Shown here piece after piece: positions 48,301 through 60,989 of a stretch of DNA of 64,000 nt (the first letter of the stretch is position 1; each line of letters opens with the position of its first letter). Source of the stretch: Parasponia andersonii (taxonomy: Eukaryota > Streptophyta > Magnoliopsida > Rosales > Cannabaceae); assembly GCA_002914805.1 (NCBI GenBank), contig JXTB01000100.1, positions 374,599 through 438,598 of the forward strand, written 5' to 3'. The notes under the pieces are model-generated. The model ran no database searches and was not told the DNA's origin. It saw nothing but the letters and a program-made list of their open reading frames with translations. Position numbers and translations under genes: made by a program.

Positions 48301-49330
48301 TCTATTTGGCATTGATTTTGTTTTCAAAAATATATTTTCAGATATGAGAACAAGAAATGGTCTTTGTTGTTTTCAAAAAAGAAAAAGTATTTGGCAAAAT
48401 GTTTTCTAAACAATTTTTAGAAAATAAATATTTAAATAAAAAGTTATATTTTAAAAAAGTATATATATATATATATAGAAAGAGAAAGTTAAGAAAAATT
48501 GAGGCAGACATTTTAGTGAGGAAATGAGAGACAAAAAGTATTAAAAAAAAAAGATAACGAAAGAGAATAAAAAAAGAAAAAATGATGAGAGAATAGTTGA
48601 CACATAAAGTGACGAGAGATATGAGATAATAAGAGAATAAAGAGAGAAACTACGGAGAAAGTGTGAAGAAGGAAAAAGTGATAAAAAAAAAAGGATGAGA
48701 AGAGATAATAAAGATCGAGAAAAGTTGTAAGGGATAAAGTATTAATAGAGAATGCGGAAAAAAAATGTGAATAAAAAAAATGAGAAGATAGAAAGTGATA
48801 AAAAAAAAATGAAGAAAACGAAAATAATTGGAGAAAATTAGGTAAGAAAAAAAGATAATGCATTCTATATGACACCTTAAGGTATCAAATATTACATGAG
48901 ATGTCAATTTTTTACTAAAGAATAAAATTAATATATTGGGTCTTAAACATAATCTACCTAAAATGTTGTTCTATCTTCCGGTAGATATCTTATGTAGTGC
49001 TGGAAAACTTAATGTATCTCATAACATTACTTGAAAAAATATAATAAGAGAAAATAAAGAAAGAGAAAATAATTAAAGAGAATGAGGAGAAAAAAAAATC
49101 ATCAAGAGAACGAAGAGAGAAAATAATCATAAACAATGAACATATTAAAAGTCATGAGAGAATTTTTTTTTTTAATAGAAAACACTAAAAGTAATATTTT
49201 ATTATTTTTTAAATTATCTATTTTCTTCAAATATTTTAAAAAAACTATTCCCATAGAATAATGTCAAACACTCCGATTTATTCTCCAAAAATATTTTTTA
49301 TTTTTAAAAACAAAAGCATTGTTTGTAGTT
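48300..49330. repeat. Purine-rich block inside a possible MITE
   Basis: 48480-48860 and 49030-49160 are strikingly G/A-rich on the plus strand, with 'gagaataaagagagaaa'-type imperfect repeats. The flanks, 'ggcattgattttgttttcaa' at about 48308 and 'aaaacaaaagcattg' at about 49307, are roughly inverted. This suggests one non-autonomous element with an expanded purine core. No ORF is believable; the long minus-strand frames are low-complexity Phe/Ser artefacts. Confidence 0.4.
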
Positions 49331-50829
49331 ATGATGCTAAATACCCATTTAATAACTACACTTTGCCTTTTAGGATTATAGTATAAAAACTAAATCTGGC
49401 TCCAGAAAAACATATAACTTTGGAGAAAAAGTTTTAATTGACGAAAGATCCTCTCTCCTTCATTGCTTTTAAACAAAAATTATTTCTAAACAGATTAAAG
49501 ATTAATAGAAAACTTACATTTTGCTTTGAATTTCAAGTTGTTTGGTAATTTGTTTTCTATTAGTTTAAAAGTTATTTAAAAATAACTTATATTTTAAAAT
49601 GCTAAAAATGAGTGTTTTTTTGTAAACTAAATTGTGTTGTCCCAAAATTAAATGTATGAAGGGTGAAATTAAAAATTTTAAGTTGCAATCCCAAGGGATA
49701 AAATATAGTTTCAAATTATGCTAGATTGAATTTTTAAAAATAAAGAAGTAATGGAACATTTGGTGTACCATATAAACACCTCGTATTGTATTAGCTTATT
49801 ACAATACTCTGTTTGGTGGCTGCTCTGTATTGTAGTATTTAATATACCTTTCAATTTTAATACAATACACTATGTATTATGTAATACGAAAAAAAGCCAC
49901 GTATTAGACTTTATAGTATTATTTCACATCTGAAACAATATTCTCGAGTAAACCTTTCTCCCATGAACCTCTATCCATTTTCTTCTTGATCAAGTTTTTA
50001 TCCAATCGAAAATGGCGATTTCCTGAAGCTCTCTTCCATTCAGATCAGTATCTCTCTCTCGTCAAGCATTATTTGTTCAAAAATGACAACGATTCTGCTA
50101 CTCCTTCCTGTTGTGAAGCCTGATTTGTTATTTTCGGTTGCCTTTTCTCTTTCATTTCACAGATCAAGTTAATCTAATCTCAATTTCAAGTTCTAAGTTG
50201 AGCTCAGTCTTGTATTTTTTGAATCTAGGCTTTTCATGTTTTGTATTTCTGGGTTTTCTAATTTGTGGCTTAGGGTTTTGCAGCTATCATTTCCAAATCA
50301 AATCAAAATCCAGAGTAACTCATCAATATTGATTATTCCTTTGTCTTCTCATGTGAAATCCATAGCAAGTACCTCTGAAATTATCAGGGTTTTTTTTTCT
50401 TCTAATCCTTTTGTACATGGTTGAAATTTCTCTAGGTTCCTCCTAATCCAACCCAACCCAATTGTATTTTAGTTTATTGCTCAATTTGACTATTGTAGAT
50501 GACTTTCCTTGATTGTCTTACATATTTGTGTTACTATTTGTTATCGTATTGCTACCTATTTTTGATTGATTTGCATAATGGGTTAATTTTTATACCATTA
50601 CTAGTAGCAGTAGTGGTGGGTGCTACTTGTCTAAATTATAGGGCATTATTTGTTTCTTTGGAAATTGAGGGATTATGGTTAGTGGTAGTAGAAAAGCTTT
50701 GACCATTAGAAGAAATACCATATGCTACAAAGTTATGACGATAAAAAAACTTGTGTATTCGTACCAGTAAAAGAAAGGCCGAGTGCCTCTTATTTTCAGA
50801 CCAGATATCATTGTACAAATAGAGATTAT
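49331..50829. other. Gene-free stretch, unassigned
   Basis: It contains a 'taatacaatacactatgtattatgtaatac' region in pieces near 49855-49890, of a kind also seen near 52690-52810. A more balanced stretch at 49960-50450 looks like old transcribed sequence, but no reading frame is convincing. Confidence 0.35.
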
Positions 50830-52161
50830 TGTTAGCCCAAAATTAGTAAGCCATGATAGAGCCGTGAATTGGGTTTCAAAAATTTTTGTAAATTTTTTAA
50901 TTTAAATAACTAGAATGTACGAATAATGAATAAAATAAATAAAAATAGCAAATAAATAAGTACAATCTCAAAGAAAATAAAATAAAGAGACGAGAATAGA
51001 AAAGTTATAAATATTACTAAGTTCAACAAACACGACAGTTTGTCTATATCTCTTGTCCTCGACAATTTACTTCTAATTTTCTACTATCAGATCAAGAGTA
51101 TGAGCTTGACTCCTTTGTACAAACGAAATGAATTCTTCTTAGGCACACTATAGTCTTTACAATAGTTTTGATTTTAGTTCTATTACGCCTAATTTTAGAT
51201 TGTTTAGACTTTGGTGCCACACTCACCTATACGAATTGTTTAGACAATGGTACTAATCTCACTAATTCACGGGTTGTTTAGACTCTAGTGGCAACCTCAC
51301 TTATATACGTGCTGTTTATAACTCCGCTACCAACCTCATCTTAAATCAAATATTTTTTCAATAAAAAGAGTGGGCACACTCAAGAACTTTCCTTACAAAA
51401 ATAATGAATATAATTTTGGCTTAGAAGATTTGAGAACAATGCACAATAGATATTCTAAGATTGACTCAAAATTATTTGAAAATTAAAATTGAGTAAAGGA
51501 GAGATTTTATACTTCGAAACTGATTAGGCATCAATTTATGTTCATATTCTCATATTCTAAGTTATCAAACTTAGCTTTATTTAAAACCATATTAAAAAAC
51601 TAATAATTTTCAACTGTTGGACACTTTTGCCAAAATTTTGATCGACCAAAAACTAACCATTAGAGTTTGACATAATAATTCAGCTCCAGTTGTCATTAAT
51701 GGGCACTGTTTTGGTTGACTAGGGTGGATTGGTCGACCAAAATGATTAGAAACTAGTAAATAATTTCTTTGATCCACGCTTTGGTCGTTATTAAAACTTT
51801 CTTTTTCTAAATATTTTTAACATTAAAAAAGAACTCTTGAGGATATTTTGGCTAAAATAAAAATGATATTTATTTTCAACAATTAAGTAAAATAGTCAAT
51901 TTAAAGTATAGTTATTTCTTGAAAGAGTTGTTGAAAAATTATTTGAAAAATTTATAAGCCATTTCAAAGAGAATACTTGATAAAATGCAATAAATAAAGT
52001 ACAAGACTAAAATATAAATTATATCCTATTTAGACACGGTCTTGTATCTTGATTATTCATCTTCAAGCTTGATTTTAATAAGTTCATATGCATCAATCTT
52101 GAAGCAAGATTTCTTGATCAACTTGAGTTAGAACTTTAAAATTAAGCCTTTTGAAATAACA
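50830..52161 (-). repeat. LTR of family A, reverse orientation
   Basis: On the minus strand it ends with TTTTGGGCTAACA (plus-strand TGTTAGCCCA at 50830) and contains the same array of 'gtctaaacaa' repeats (about 51200-51340), the same 'caagatacaagac' segment (about 52030) and the same AACTCAAGTTGATCAA start (about 52110) as 3771-7098. Unlike that copy it has no nested insertion, so it serves as the empty-site reference. No adjoining coding region is visible, so it is probably a solo LTR. The 52161 boundary is approximate, and the expected 5-bp duplication was not found. Confidence 0.7.
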
Positions 52162-53790
52162 TAAGCTTCATTGGGCATTTGCAACTTGAAATTTGGTTTT
52201 ATTTTTTATATTTTTAGTCTATGGTTTGTGTTGGCTACTTAGATAATAAAGTACTAATTGACCTTTTATGAGATGATGATGTGATACTATTTTAGACTTC
52301 TTTTTTGAAAAAAAAAATAAATTATAGTCATGTTTTGGATCTTAAAGTGAATTTAGATTTTGTGTTTTATTATTATTTTTCTTTTAAAAAATAGTTACTT
52401 TATTTTATTTGCTTTATTTATTTATGTATTTATTTATTTTTTTGAAGAGAAAGCTAAGGACTTGAATGAGAAAATCGAAAGTTAAGGGTGAGAAGAAGAG
52501 AAAGAAAGCCGAGAAAAAAATAAAATACAGCAGAGGGTGAGAATAAGGGGAGAGAAAATAGAGAAAGAGAGAGAGAGAGTTACAAGAGAGAAGAAAAAAT
52601 GTTTGGTTAAAAAAGTCACTCGAATTTTAGTTTTTATTTTAGTTTTTAAAAAATTTAATACTTAATATGGTACAAGATAATTGCTTACCAAACATAGTGT
52701 AATTTAATACAAGTTCTTAATATAACGCAAGACTATATATAGTACTGTATAAAAGTAATACAATGCAATATAACATAATACAGTATAATGTAATTTAGTA
52801 TAATATAATAGGGCATACTTGCATAAGGGTATGATTGCAAGAAAAATAAAAATATGAAAGTATAGTTTCGGAGATATTGAGATTTTTAGTACTTTTCAAA
52901 GTAATCTTATCATATGCTTATTACATTTTTCTTGTTTATTATTTAAAAAAGGTTGCATAAAGGTATGACATGCAAGAAAAGTGAAATACGAAAGGGATTA
53001 ATATTGGAGGAATATTCAATGCAAGTGATGTAGCAACTAATTTTATTTTTTTATAGAATAATATTATGCGGCACCATATAGCTACGTACTAAAGTGTAAT
53101 TATAATTATTCAGTAAAAATTAACACGTAATGGTACTTTATAATATTACTATTTTCTTATATAAGTTATAAATTATTAAGAAAGTCTAATTATCACTAAA
53201 TAGGGTATTATTTGTCCATTGATTATTTTATTTTATTTTTTTTTAANTATTAAATTTTTAATACCAACACATGTGGTATTTGAGTTGCACAATTTAATTA
53301 GTATATTAAAATTTATCATAAATAAATTAATCATATTCATCGATTGAATATTGTCAACTCATATGTCACTTGTGTTGATATTAAAAATTTGGTAAAAATT
53401 TTGATACACTTAGGATTATCCATATATATATATATATATATACTATCTAGCTACAAGGGTAAAAATGCCAAAAAAAGTCTTCCTCGCTTCTCTTTAGTAA
53501 ATTTTATGGAGTTAAGGGGTCCAAATGGAAGGAAATAAAAAGCGAAAAACGTTAGAATAGTACTTGGTCCTTAGACCCCTAACCTCCTAGGTCGAGGTAG
53601 GATAAGCACTGTGCAGGCAGTACTTTTGTTTGACTAAAGAAAAGAAAAAGGTTGAGCAGTAAGTAAGGACTCCTGTGATATCTTTAATGTTACATTTCCC
53701 ATTTATTGCACCAAATAATAATTTTTAATTAAAAACAAAAATAAACATTAAAATTTAAAAAAAAAAGAAAGAAAACGTTTATAGCTCCTC
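52162..53790. other. Gene-free AT-rich DNA upstream of the PHP gene
   Basis: It includes a purine-rich stretch (52460-52600), a TAATA/TATAA-rich stretch (52690-52815) and an (AT)n at about 53421-53441. Nothing coding is recognised. Confidence 0.45.
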
Positions 53791-53911
53791 CTCCTCTTTT
53801 CCATCTCCTGCTCTATATCTCTCTATCTGTATAGAGGCAACGCAGAGACCCAAACCGACGACTCTAAAAGCCTAAACCCATTTCAAACAATTGGTTCTTT
53901 CCTCCAAATCC
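53791..53911 (+). promoter_or_regulatory. 5' leader of the PHP-domain gene
   Basis: A CT-rich stretch ('ctcctcctcctcttttcc', 'ctatatctctctatctg') leads into the ATG at 53912. There is no in-frame stop between 53891 and the ATG, but the only upstream start there would be a TTG, so ATG 53912 is preferred. Confidence 0.45.
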
Positions 53912-56900
53912 ATGGCGGGTGAGGTTCACGCGCTTCACAGTGCGACCAATTCCAATGGCGGTTGTGGGGGCAGTAAAGAGAGCTCAAGGAAGGCGAGAGA
54001 AAAGAGGAAGAAGAAGAAGCGCGGTGGGAGCAAGAAGAAGATGACCCTTGAACAGAGTCTGGCTTTTAAGTCGGTGAGTGAGTGGGTTTTCTTGGACCAG
54101 TCTTCTTCTTCAATGGCTTCTTCTTGCGTTGTTGATGATTTTGGGGTTCAGAAGAGTCTCGGTAGAGGTGGGGAGAAGCTCAAGCTGGTGTTCGAATTGC
54201 ATTCCCATTCCAAATTCAGTGATGGGTTTCTCTCCCCTTCGAAGCTCATCGAGAGGGCTCATGGAAATGGAGTGAGTTTTCCAAGCGTTTTGCTCTCTTG
54301 TTTTGGGTTTTTTCGATGAAGGGATTCTGAATAGGCTTGAGTTTGTGTAGTTTTTATATGGGTGTTTCTTTATTTTGAGTTCCTTGGCTTTGGATTTCAG
54401 GGTGCAGTGTTGTCATTCTTAGTGATTTTCTAATCATTAGTTTTGAGTTTCTTTAGGGGGAAACCTTAAATAATGTTGGAGTCAATGGTTTTGATTTGTG
54501 GTTGTAGAATTGTCTTCATATGGCTTCCTTGTTATTTTGAAAATTTTCTGACATTAACATTTTGCGTTGAAGTTCACAAAAGTCACGATGTGATTATTAA
54601 ATATGTGCCTCTGTGATGTGAAATTGCCTCTTAAGATTACTATTCTGTTAGAATCACTCCTCTTCCTTGTATTGTCTGCTTAGACAGAAAAAGGACGTAT
54701 TTTGATAAGACTTGTGAATTTGAAATCTTTTCAGACTTTTTCAGGACACAATAGGTATTGATCTTTTCCGATATTTCCGTCCGGTCAAAGAGCAATGAAT
54801 GCTTGCTCATATGTTTGTTTGATTACTATACCTCTTTTGTTCGTTTCACTGACTTCATAATACTGTATGTTGATGTAGATCCAATGTCAGATGATATCTA
54901 TGTGCTTGTACAAATATAGACGTTGCCATTTGGCAATGCCTTGGACATTATTTTCTTGATTTTATCTTTCTGGTAATTAGTAACTAATTAAATCCCAAAC
55001 CCTGAAATTAAAATTATCTGCTGTCACAAATCTTTTGGTATTTGCTTCCAGCTACAAGCACCAAAGCAAACACAAATGCATTACGTTAGAAGTTAGGATG
55101 ATTTTTTTTTACTTCTTTTCAAGCACATGTACTGAATTTCGTTTTTGTTTCTCTATTTTCACAAAATTTTAATAATAGTGTGTTTTATTCTCATCGAAAG
55201 TAAGAAGTTATGATTGCTTTAGAAGAGAAGAAGAGAAGGCTTTTCGTACTTATATTAGGCATAGGCATACTTCATACTTACATCAGGCATAGGCGTAATG
55301 TATCTTAAGATTTGGGGAATTTTCATACTTTTGGGACAATTAAATATTTATCTCCCCATATCTTTTATGTAGGGTTTATCTTAGTTTTACATTGGCGTGT
55401 AAATTCCTGGTAGAGTTTCATCTATAAATAGGTGTTTGATTGGTTTTCTAACATATTAACTTGTTGCCAATAAATTTATTTGAATATTGAAAGTGTTCCT
55501 CAATCTCTCTTTTGCTTGTTATCTCTATTCCTTTTTCCTTTGGTTCAGCTTCCTGGGAGCTTTTGGTTGTGATTAAATTTCCAAACATGCCTCACAAATT
55601 ATCTGGAAAATTCTTTGGCTGCAACAGCAAATTTCCGGCAGACATCTAAAAATTTTAATTAGATTTGTTTAGCTATAATTAATTAGTAATTGCTCATAAC
55701 AGGTGAAAGTTCTTGCTCTGACAGATCATGATACGATGGCTGGTGTCACTGAGGCTCTAGATGCAGCTTGCAGATTTGGGATGAAGATAATCCCTGGTGT
55801 TGAAATTAGCACGATTTTCTCCCCAGGGTAACTTGTTAAATTTCCGTTTTTGCTAAGATATTATACATCATCGGGGTACTAAGGTTTTTCAGCAAAGAAG
55901 GAAACCTTATGTTTCCTTGTTTTTTCATCACGTGTGGACTGACGAGGAACCTTGATGGGTTAGTCAAGTGGTCAAGCATTTGGTTTACGTCCACTTGTTT
56001 GGGCCTCAATTCCCTAGTGTCATTTACCTGATACATACACATTAGCTCATAGCATGTCGAAGATTGTAGGATACAACTGGGGCCCCAGTTTCAAACCTGT
56101 ATTCACTAAGGCTCTGTTTGGAACCCAGAATTAGGGAGAGAAGAAGAAAATCTGGATGGGTTTCATTTTCTATTATCTGGATTTTAGGAAAAGAGGAGAG
56201 AAGAAAAGTTCAGAGAAAGTAGAAGAAAACTTAGTGACTTTGGAGTATTTAGAATTTTGCAAAAAGATTGAGAAAGATGAGAGTTTCAAAACAATTTTTA
56301 TGGAACTTTAGGAAAACGTCTCCTCCTTTTTTTTTTTGTGTGTTTTCCCTCAGCAAAATTCAGTATCCAAACAAAGCCAGGATCCAATTGGAGCCTAAGC
56401 AAAATTGAGGATTTCTGGGTTTTAAAGATAAAGTGCAAGAGTGATGCGGAGAGCTTGGATCCATTGTTTCCTAGTTGTAAGGTGGCTCCGTAGATGTGTC
56501 TGTACAAATTCTTATAAAGTTAATTTTTTTTTCTTTCATTGGTTATTCATAAAAGATGTGTAAAATGTGTTTGTGTTAAGTTATTCTGAACATATCTTTG
56601 TTTGAGCTTTGGTCACTTTCAAGTGTGTTAGCGTTGATAATTGTTTAAGTCATATGACTAAAGAACAATAATAGGATGTTCAAAAACGATGTTGTGGATG
56701 ACTCTCTCATATGGGAAAATACAGGGTTTCTGTGGCTGTTGTCTGTTCAGGGATCCTTTTTATCTATGATCTTAGATTGAAGAGCTTGACTGTGGTGATT
56801 TGATTTGCTAGTTCTTTGCATTGTGTTTTTGGCATGCTGATTAATCCTTTTTTGACATTTCTTCTATACCTTTATCGTTTTCAACATATACAGAGGAGAG

Positions 56901-58818
56901 TCTGAATCAGATGAACCAGTACACGTCCTTGCATACTACAGCAGCTGTGGGCCAACAAATTTTGAGAAGCTGGAAAAGTTTTTGGCTGATATAAGAGATG
57001 GTAGATTCCTTCGTGCGAAGAATATGGTAGCAAAATTGAACGAGCTCAAGTTGCCTATTATGTGGGAACAAGTTGCTAGAATTGCGGGCAAGGGAGTTGC
57101 TCCTGGGAGATTGCATGTGGCACGTGCTATGGTTGAAGCAGGTCATGTGGAGAATCTGAAACAAGCTTTTGCTCGATATCTTTTTGATGGTGGACCTGCT
57201 TATTCTACGTAAGTTCTAAGCTATCTGTTCTCAATTTTACCATTTTCTTTTTGGAGTTTGTCATGGAGAAAATTTGGTTACATATATTGTTTCAGAGGGA
57301 GTGAGCCTCTTGCAGAGGAGGCAGTGAAATTGATATGTGATACAGGAGGCGTGGCTGTGCTAGCTCACCCTTGGGCTTTGAAAAATCCAGTTGCTATTGT
57401 CAGGAGGTTGAAAGAAGCTGGCCTTCATGGGATGGAGGTTTTCAGAAGTGACGGAAAGCTATCTGGTATTCAGATTTTCTTTTTCCCTTTTCTGAATGAA
57501 ATAACTTGTTCATTTTCTGAATGTCCTGTGTTGCAAGATCAGAGGATGTTATTTTACGTCATTGTGCTTGAGTTCACTTTCTTTCTGGTGTTTCTAGGAA
57601 AAGGAAATACCAGTACACAATAGATCTGATAGTTCAAAATGGTCTATTCTTAGAATGGTCTCACTTGCTATGTATGTAATTGGACAGTGTTGGAAATGGT
57701 ATCTAAAGTAAATTGTATTTAGTCAATTAAGCTATGGATGACGGAGGATTTGAAAGTTTTTTAACTTACAGTTGTTTCTCAGAGGCAGCTGGTTTTCTTA
57801 ATCATGGTTCAATAAATTTTGTTTATGTTTTCAATGCTTTAATTGTTTCTGAATATATAGTGTCCAATGCAAAAAATTTCAAGTTGTCTTCATAATTTGT
57901 AGTTCGGTAGATTACTGCTTTCATTGTTTAGCATGTAGGACATGTAGATTGTAGTGGTTTTAAAGTTCTTTAACTTACAACTGTTTCTCAGAGGCAGCCG
58001 GTTTACTTGATCATGGTTCAATAAATTTTGTTTATGTCTTCAATGCTTTAATTGTTTTTGAATATCTAGTGTCCAACACAGAAATTTTTGAGTGGTTTTC
58101 ATAATTTGTAATTCAGTAGATTTACTATCGTTAGATAAAACTGCTGCCATTGTTTAGCATGTAGGGCATGATGCTTTCTTCCTCGTGAATATTGAATTCT
58201 CTTGTCAACTTCGCTGGCAATCTAGGGACTTTTTTCTTTGGTGGTACCATGATACTAATTTGATCCTTATTTTTATATTGAGGACAATTTTATTTATTTA
58301 TTTTGGCTAGGACATGATACTTACTTGATCCTTATTTGTTTATTTTCGTTGAGGACATGGTTACAAACTATTTGAGACTTGAATTTAAATGGCCTATCTT
58401 TACGTGGGACTCATCTCTTGATTTACCTGTTTGGTCAACAGTCTACAGTGATCTAGCTGATACATTTGGTCTTCTGAAGATTGGAGGGTCAGACTATCAC
58501 GGACGAGGCGGACATGGCGAGTCTGAATTGGGTAGCGTTAACCTTCCAGTATTGACACTATATGATTTTCTCAAAGTAGCTCGGCCTATATGGCATGGTG
58601 CCATTAGAAACATTTTAGAGAACTATGCTGAAGACCCTTCAGATTCAACTCTAGCAAGGATTATAAAGTTTGCAAGGATCCCAATTTTAAAAGGATCCTT
58701 GAGCTGCAGCAAGGACGTAGTTGATCGGTGCTTGTCATTGTGGTTGACCAACGAAGAAAGGCACGGTGCTGAGTTAGAGGCCATCAGATTGAAGCTTTCC
58801 CAGATTTCAGTTGATTAG
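53912..58818 (+). CDS. PHP-domain phosphoesterase (RNase AM/TrpH-like)
   Basis: Five exons (53912-54271, 55703-55827, 56894-57208, 57296-57465, 58442-58818) join in frame to 448 residues. PHP proteins are metal-dependent phosphoesterases. This branch, related to bacterial YciV/RNase AM and to Arabidopsis polymerase/histidinol-phosphatase-like proteins, removes phosphate from 3',5'-nucleoside bisphosphates or trims short RNA 5' ends; the exact plant substrate is not known from sequence. Metal ligands are all present: ELHSHSKFSDG (H97, H99, D104), LTDHDTMAG (D128, H129), PGVEIS (E154), LAHPWAL (H291) and GGSDYHG (D341, H343). The N-terminal 60 residues are Gly/Ser/Lys-rich with a strong basic patch (REKRKKKKRGGSKKK), which could act as a nuclear signal. 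All junctions are GT-AG and phase-consistent, so the gene looks functional. Confidence 0.93.
55180..55680 (+). repeat. Possible Copia LTR and leader fragment in PHP intron 1
   Basis: A TATA-like CATCTATAAATAGGTG (55420) is followed by 'ccaataaatttatttgaa' and then 'gtgattaaatttccaaacatgcc', resembling an LTR R-U5 plus gag start. A 28-bp local repeat ('cttatattaggcataggc' against 'cttacatcaggcataggc') lies at 55250-55295. No ends or duplication were found. Confidence 0.35.
55950..56109 (+). mobile_element. Possible SINE fragment in PHP intron 2
   Basis: A tRNA-like A box (GGGTTAGTCAAGTGGTCAAG, 55957) and a weak B box (GGGCCTCAATTCCC, 56001) are about 45 bp apart, as in SINE heads. The 3' end is not clear. 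Confidence 0.35.
56110..56378. mobile_element. MITE in PHP intron 2
   Basis: The left end GGCTCTGTTTGGAACCCAGA pairs with the right end, whose complement reads GGCTTTGTTTGGATACTGAA. The GGCNNTGTTTGG motif is a common plant MITE terminus. The interior is purine-rich with no ORF, and the target duplication was not identified. Confidence 0.68.
57753..58170 (+). repeat. 209-bp tandem duplication in PHP intron 4
   Basis: 57753-57961 and 57962-58170 share about 85-90% identity over most of their length; copy 2 has a short insert near 58125-58145. Each contains an acceptor-like TTGTTTCTCAG string. Confidence 0.85.
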
Positions 58819-59464
58819 GAAGAATTGACTTTCCTATAGAGAGTAAAATAATCCTCCGAAATTCGGTGATATCTAATTTATTCTAAAGGATTTATTTTAG
58901 ATTTATGTTTTTGGAATTTATGGTCTTTTGCACTATTGAAGAAAGCTGTTAGGCTGTTCTTATTTTATTTTATTTTTTTAATTTTTAATTTTTATGGAAG
59001 GGGAATGGAAATTGCAGTACACGTTAACCATTGAATGATCTCATAGAATGCAGATGAAAATACATTTTTGGCATTCAACTTTCTTTCTGGTAATGCTAAT
59101 AGTGATTCTGTTGACAAATAAACTAATGAGGCCTTTAGGATAAGTATCGTTTTTAAATTTTGATAGACATCCGAATGATAGGTTAATATACTTGGTTATC
59201 AAACTGGCTTACCGGCATAAGACATTTATTAAAAGTTGGAGAAAAATAAGGGACACCCCACTTTTATTTCTCTAAATTAATCTAAATACAATAATGCATA
59301 GGCCACATTGCAATATTATGGAATTTCAATATACAAAGAAGGAAACAATTCTTATTTTCATAAATAAGAGAGTAAGAAAATCACTCTTTTATTTTCACAA
59401 ATAGTTCCATTTAATCCACGTACATTATTTCATATGCAACACCAAAAAACAACATCTATTCTCT
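58819..59464. other. Convergent spacer between PHP gene and annexin exon
   Basis: Holds the PHP 3'-UTR (early part) and probably the annexin 3'-UTR on the minus strand. No other gene is seen. Confidence 0.5.
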
Positions 59465-59973
59465 TCAATAACCTTTAATTAGCCTTATTAAGGTGCCACT
59501 AACCATGTAATTGTTATTCTCCTTTTTGTTGTCAAATTCCCTCTTGACGAGATTCTCAATGGAGCTTCCAGTTTTTGACATGAACACCTCGTTGATCTCT
59601 TTGATATCAGTTTCAGCCCGAGTGACAATGATTCGAATAAGAATCTCTCTAGCGTCGGCGTTCTTCATCCTCAGTTTCTTAGCGAAGAACTTTTCAGGGT
59701 TTCGGATGCAACGGATCGCAATCCGAAGATCCTTTCCAAATTGGCCACATTTTGTTTGCTTGAGAATTCACTTCCGTAGAGTTGCTTGTAGGAGTCCCAA
59801 ATGGACCTAAGTTGACCCGTGTTTCTTTGACTCAAGACTGAGATAATGGTCTTCTCATCCACTGCCTTCCCACTCTCAATTGCTTCAAATAGAGTTTTGG
59901 CATCGCACATGGCCATGCTCATCTCCACTTTGCCACCATAGTTTCGGCACGACTTTAATACTGCTAGCAATAT
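59465..59973 (-). pseudogene. Annexin terminal exon with one-base frameshift
   Basis: After a T-rich tract and CAG acceptor (ends 59974), the minus strand encodes annexin repeats 3 and 4: LLAVLKSCRNYGG, DAKTLFEAIESGK, VDEKTIISVLSQRN and then SYKQLYGSEF. At about 59765 the frame shifts by one base (one missing nucleotide) and the annexin sequence continues in the next frame (GKDLRIAIRCIRNPEKFFAKK, MKNADAREILIRIIVTRAE) to a stop at 59465. Annexins are Ca2+-dependent phospholipid-binding proteins. The upstream exons for repeats 1-2 were not found before the retroelement cluster at 60990-64000. The gene is therefore truncated or interrupted and is called a pseudogene, although a single base error in a draft assembly could explain the shift. 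Confidence 0.8.
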
Positions 59974-59974
59974 C

Positions 59975-60989
59975 TGTGAAAAAAAAAAAAAAAAAGAAAG
60001 TCTTACGTGTAATTTAATGCATTATTCATAATCAATGAAATAAGATCGTTGATATCTCATTACATAATTTTCGTCGTGTTAATTTAAGGTGATTTATGAT
60101 TGGACAATTTATAAATTGGGATATTTGCATTTTTATACTTTTGTATTTTGGTTGTTTATATGATTTATACCCTTTGGTTATTATCAAAAATTAATCTTCA
60201 TATTTGAAAATATTTACAAATTCATAGCTTAGCCAAGTCAAAGACTAATTTTGACTGATTAATTGACCAAAATACCTTTTAGATTTAATTTTATATTTAA
60301 AAATTGAAACTAAGACTACTTTTTAGTGAAATTAAAAATAAAAATAATTAAAATAGTATTTTTCTCCTCCTTCCTATTCCATTGCCAAACCCATAGAATT
60401 GGAGATCGTACAATCAAGACCGGCCTTGACAGTGCCAAAATTTACTAAGCTACTCATCATTCCTAATCAACATTTACGAGCAATATGTGGTATTTCCTCA
60501 AAAGGGCAAACAACTTCTTCAATCAAACCCATAAAACCCCTAAAAATCTTTAAACAAAATTAGGATCAATATCCAATAAAAATAAAAATTCAAGATCCAC
60601 TATAAACTCAAGCTTGAACCGTGGTGAGAATCTCGCACCAACTTCACGGTGCAACCAGCTTAACGCCAATAACTCGACCCCCCCACTGGTTTTATTTCCT
60701 TCTCCACTTGAAGTATAAATTATAAAAACAATCAAAATATATATATAAAAATATAAATATCCTTGTGAGTTTTGAAATGATTATTTGAGTGAGTGGAAGA
60801 CAGTATTATACTTGTTTTTGTCGGTAATAGAACCCGCACCCAACTATCAAAATCGGACTCAATATTTTATTCAGATTAGGATTTGCGAGTAGACCTTTAA
60901 GCCTGGTTATTTTAAACAAAAAGCATATTTTAGCTAATATTTTCTCCAAAAAGGTCAAAATGAACAATTTTCGCTGGGTGATTTTGTGA
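59975..60989. other. AT-rich DNA upstream of the annexin exon
   Basis: Should be annexin intron if the gene continued. No annexin exon was recognised on the minus strand here, and no defined mobile element. Confidence 0.45.

Noticed and set aside
48513-48907. Minus-strand ORFs of 120 and 85 aa rich in Phe and Ser
   Set aside because: They are the pyrimidine-strand translation of a purine-rich repeat block; low complexity.
53520-53650. A possible SINE or RNA gene from 'cctcctaggtcgaggtagg'
   Set aside because: No paired A and B boxes, no tail and no flanking repeat.
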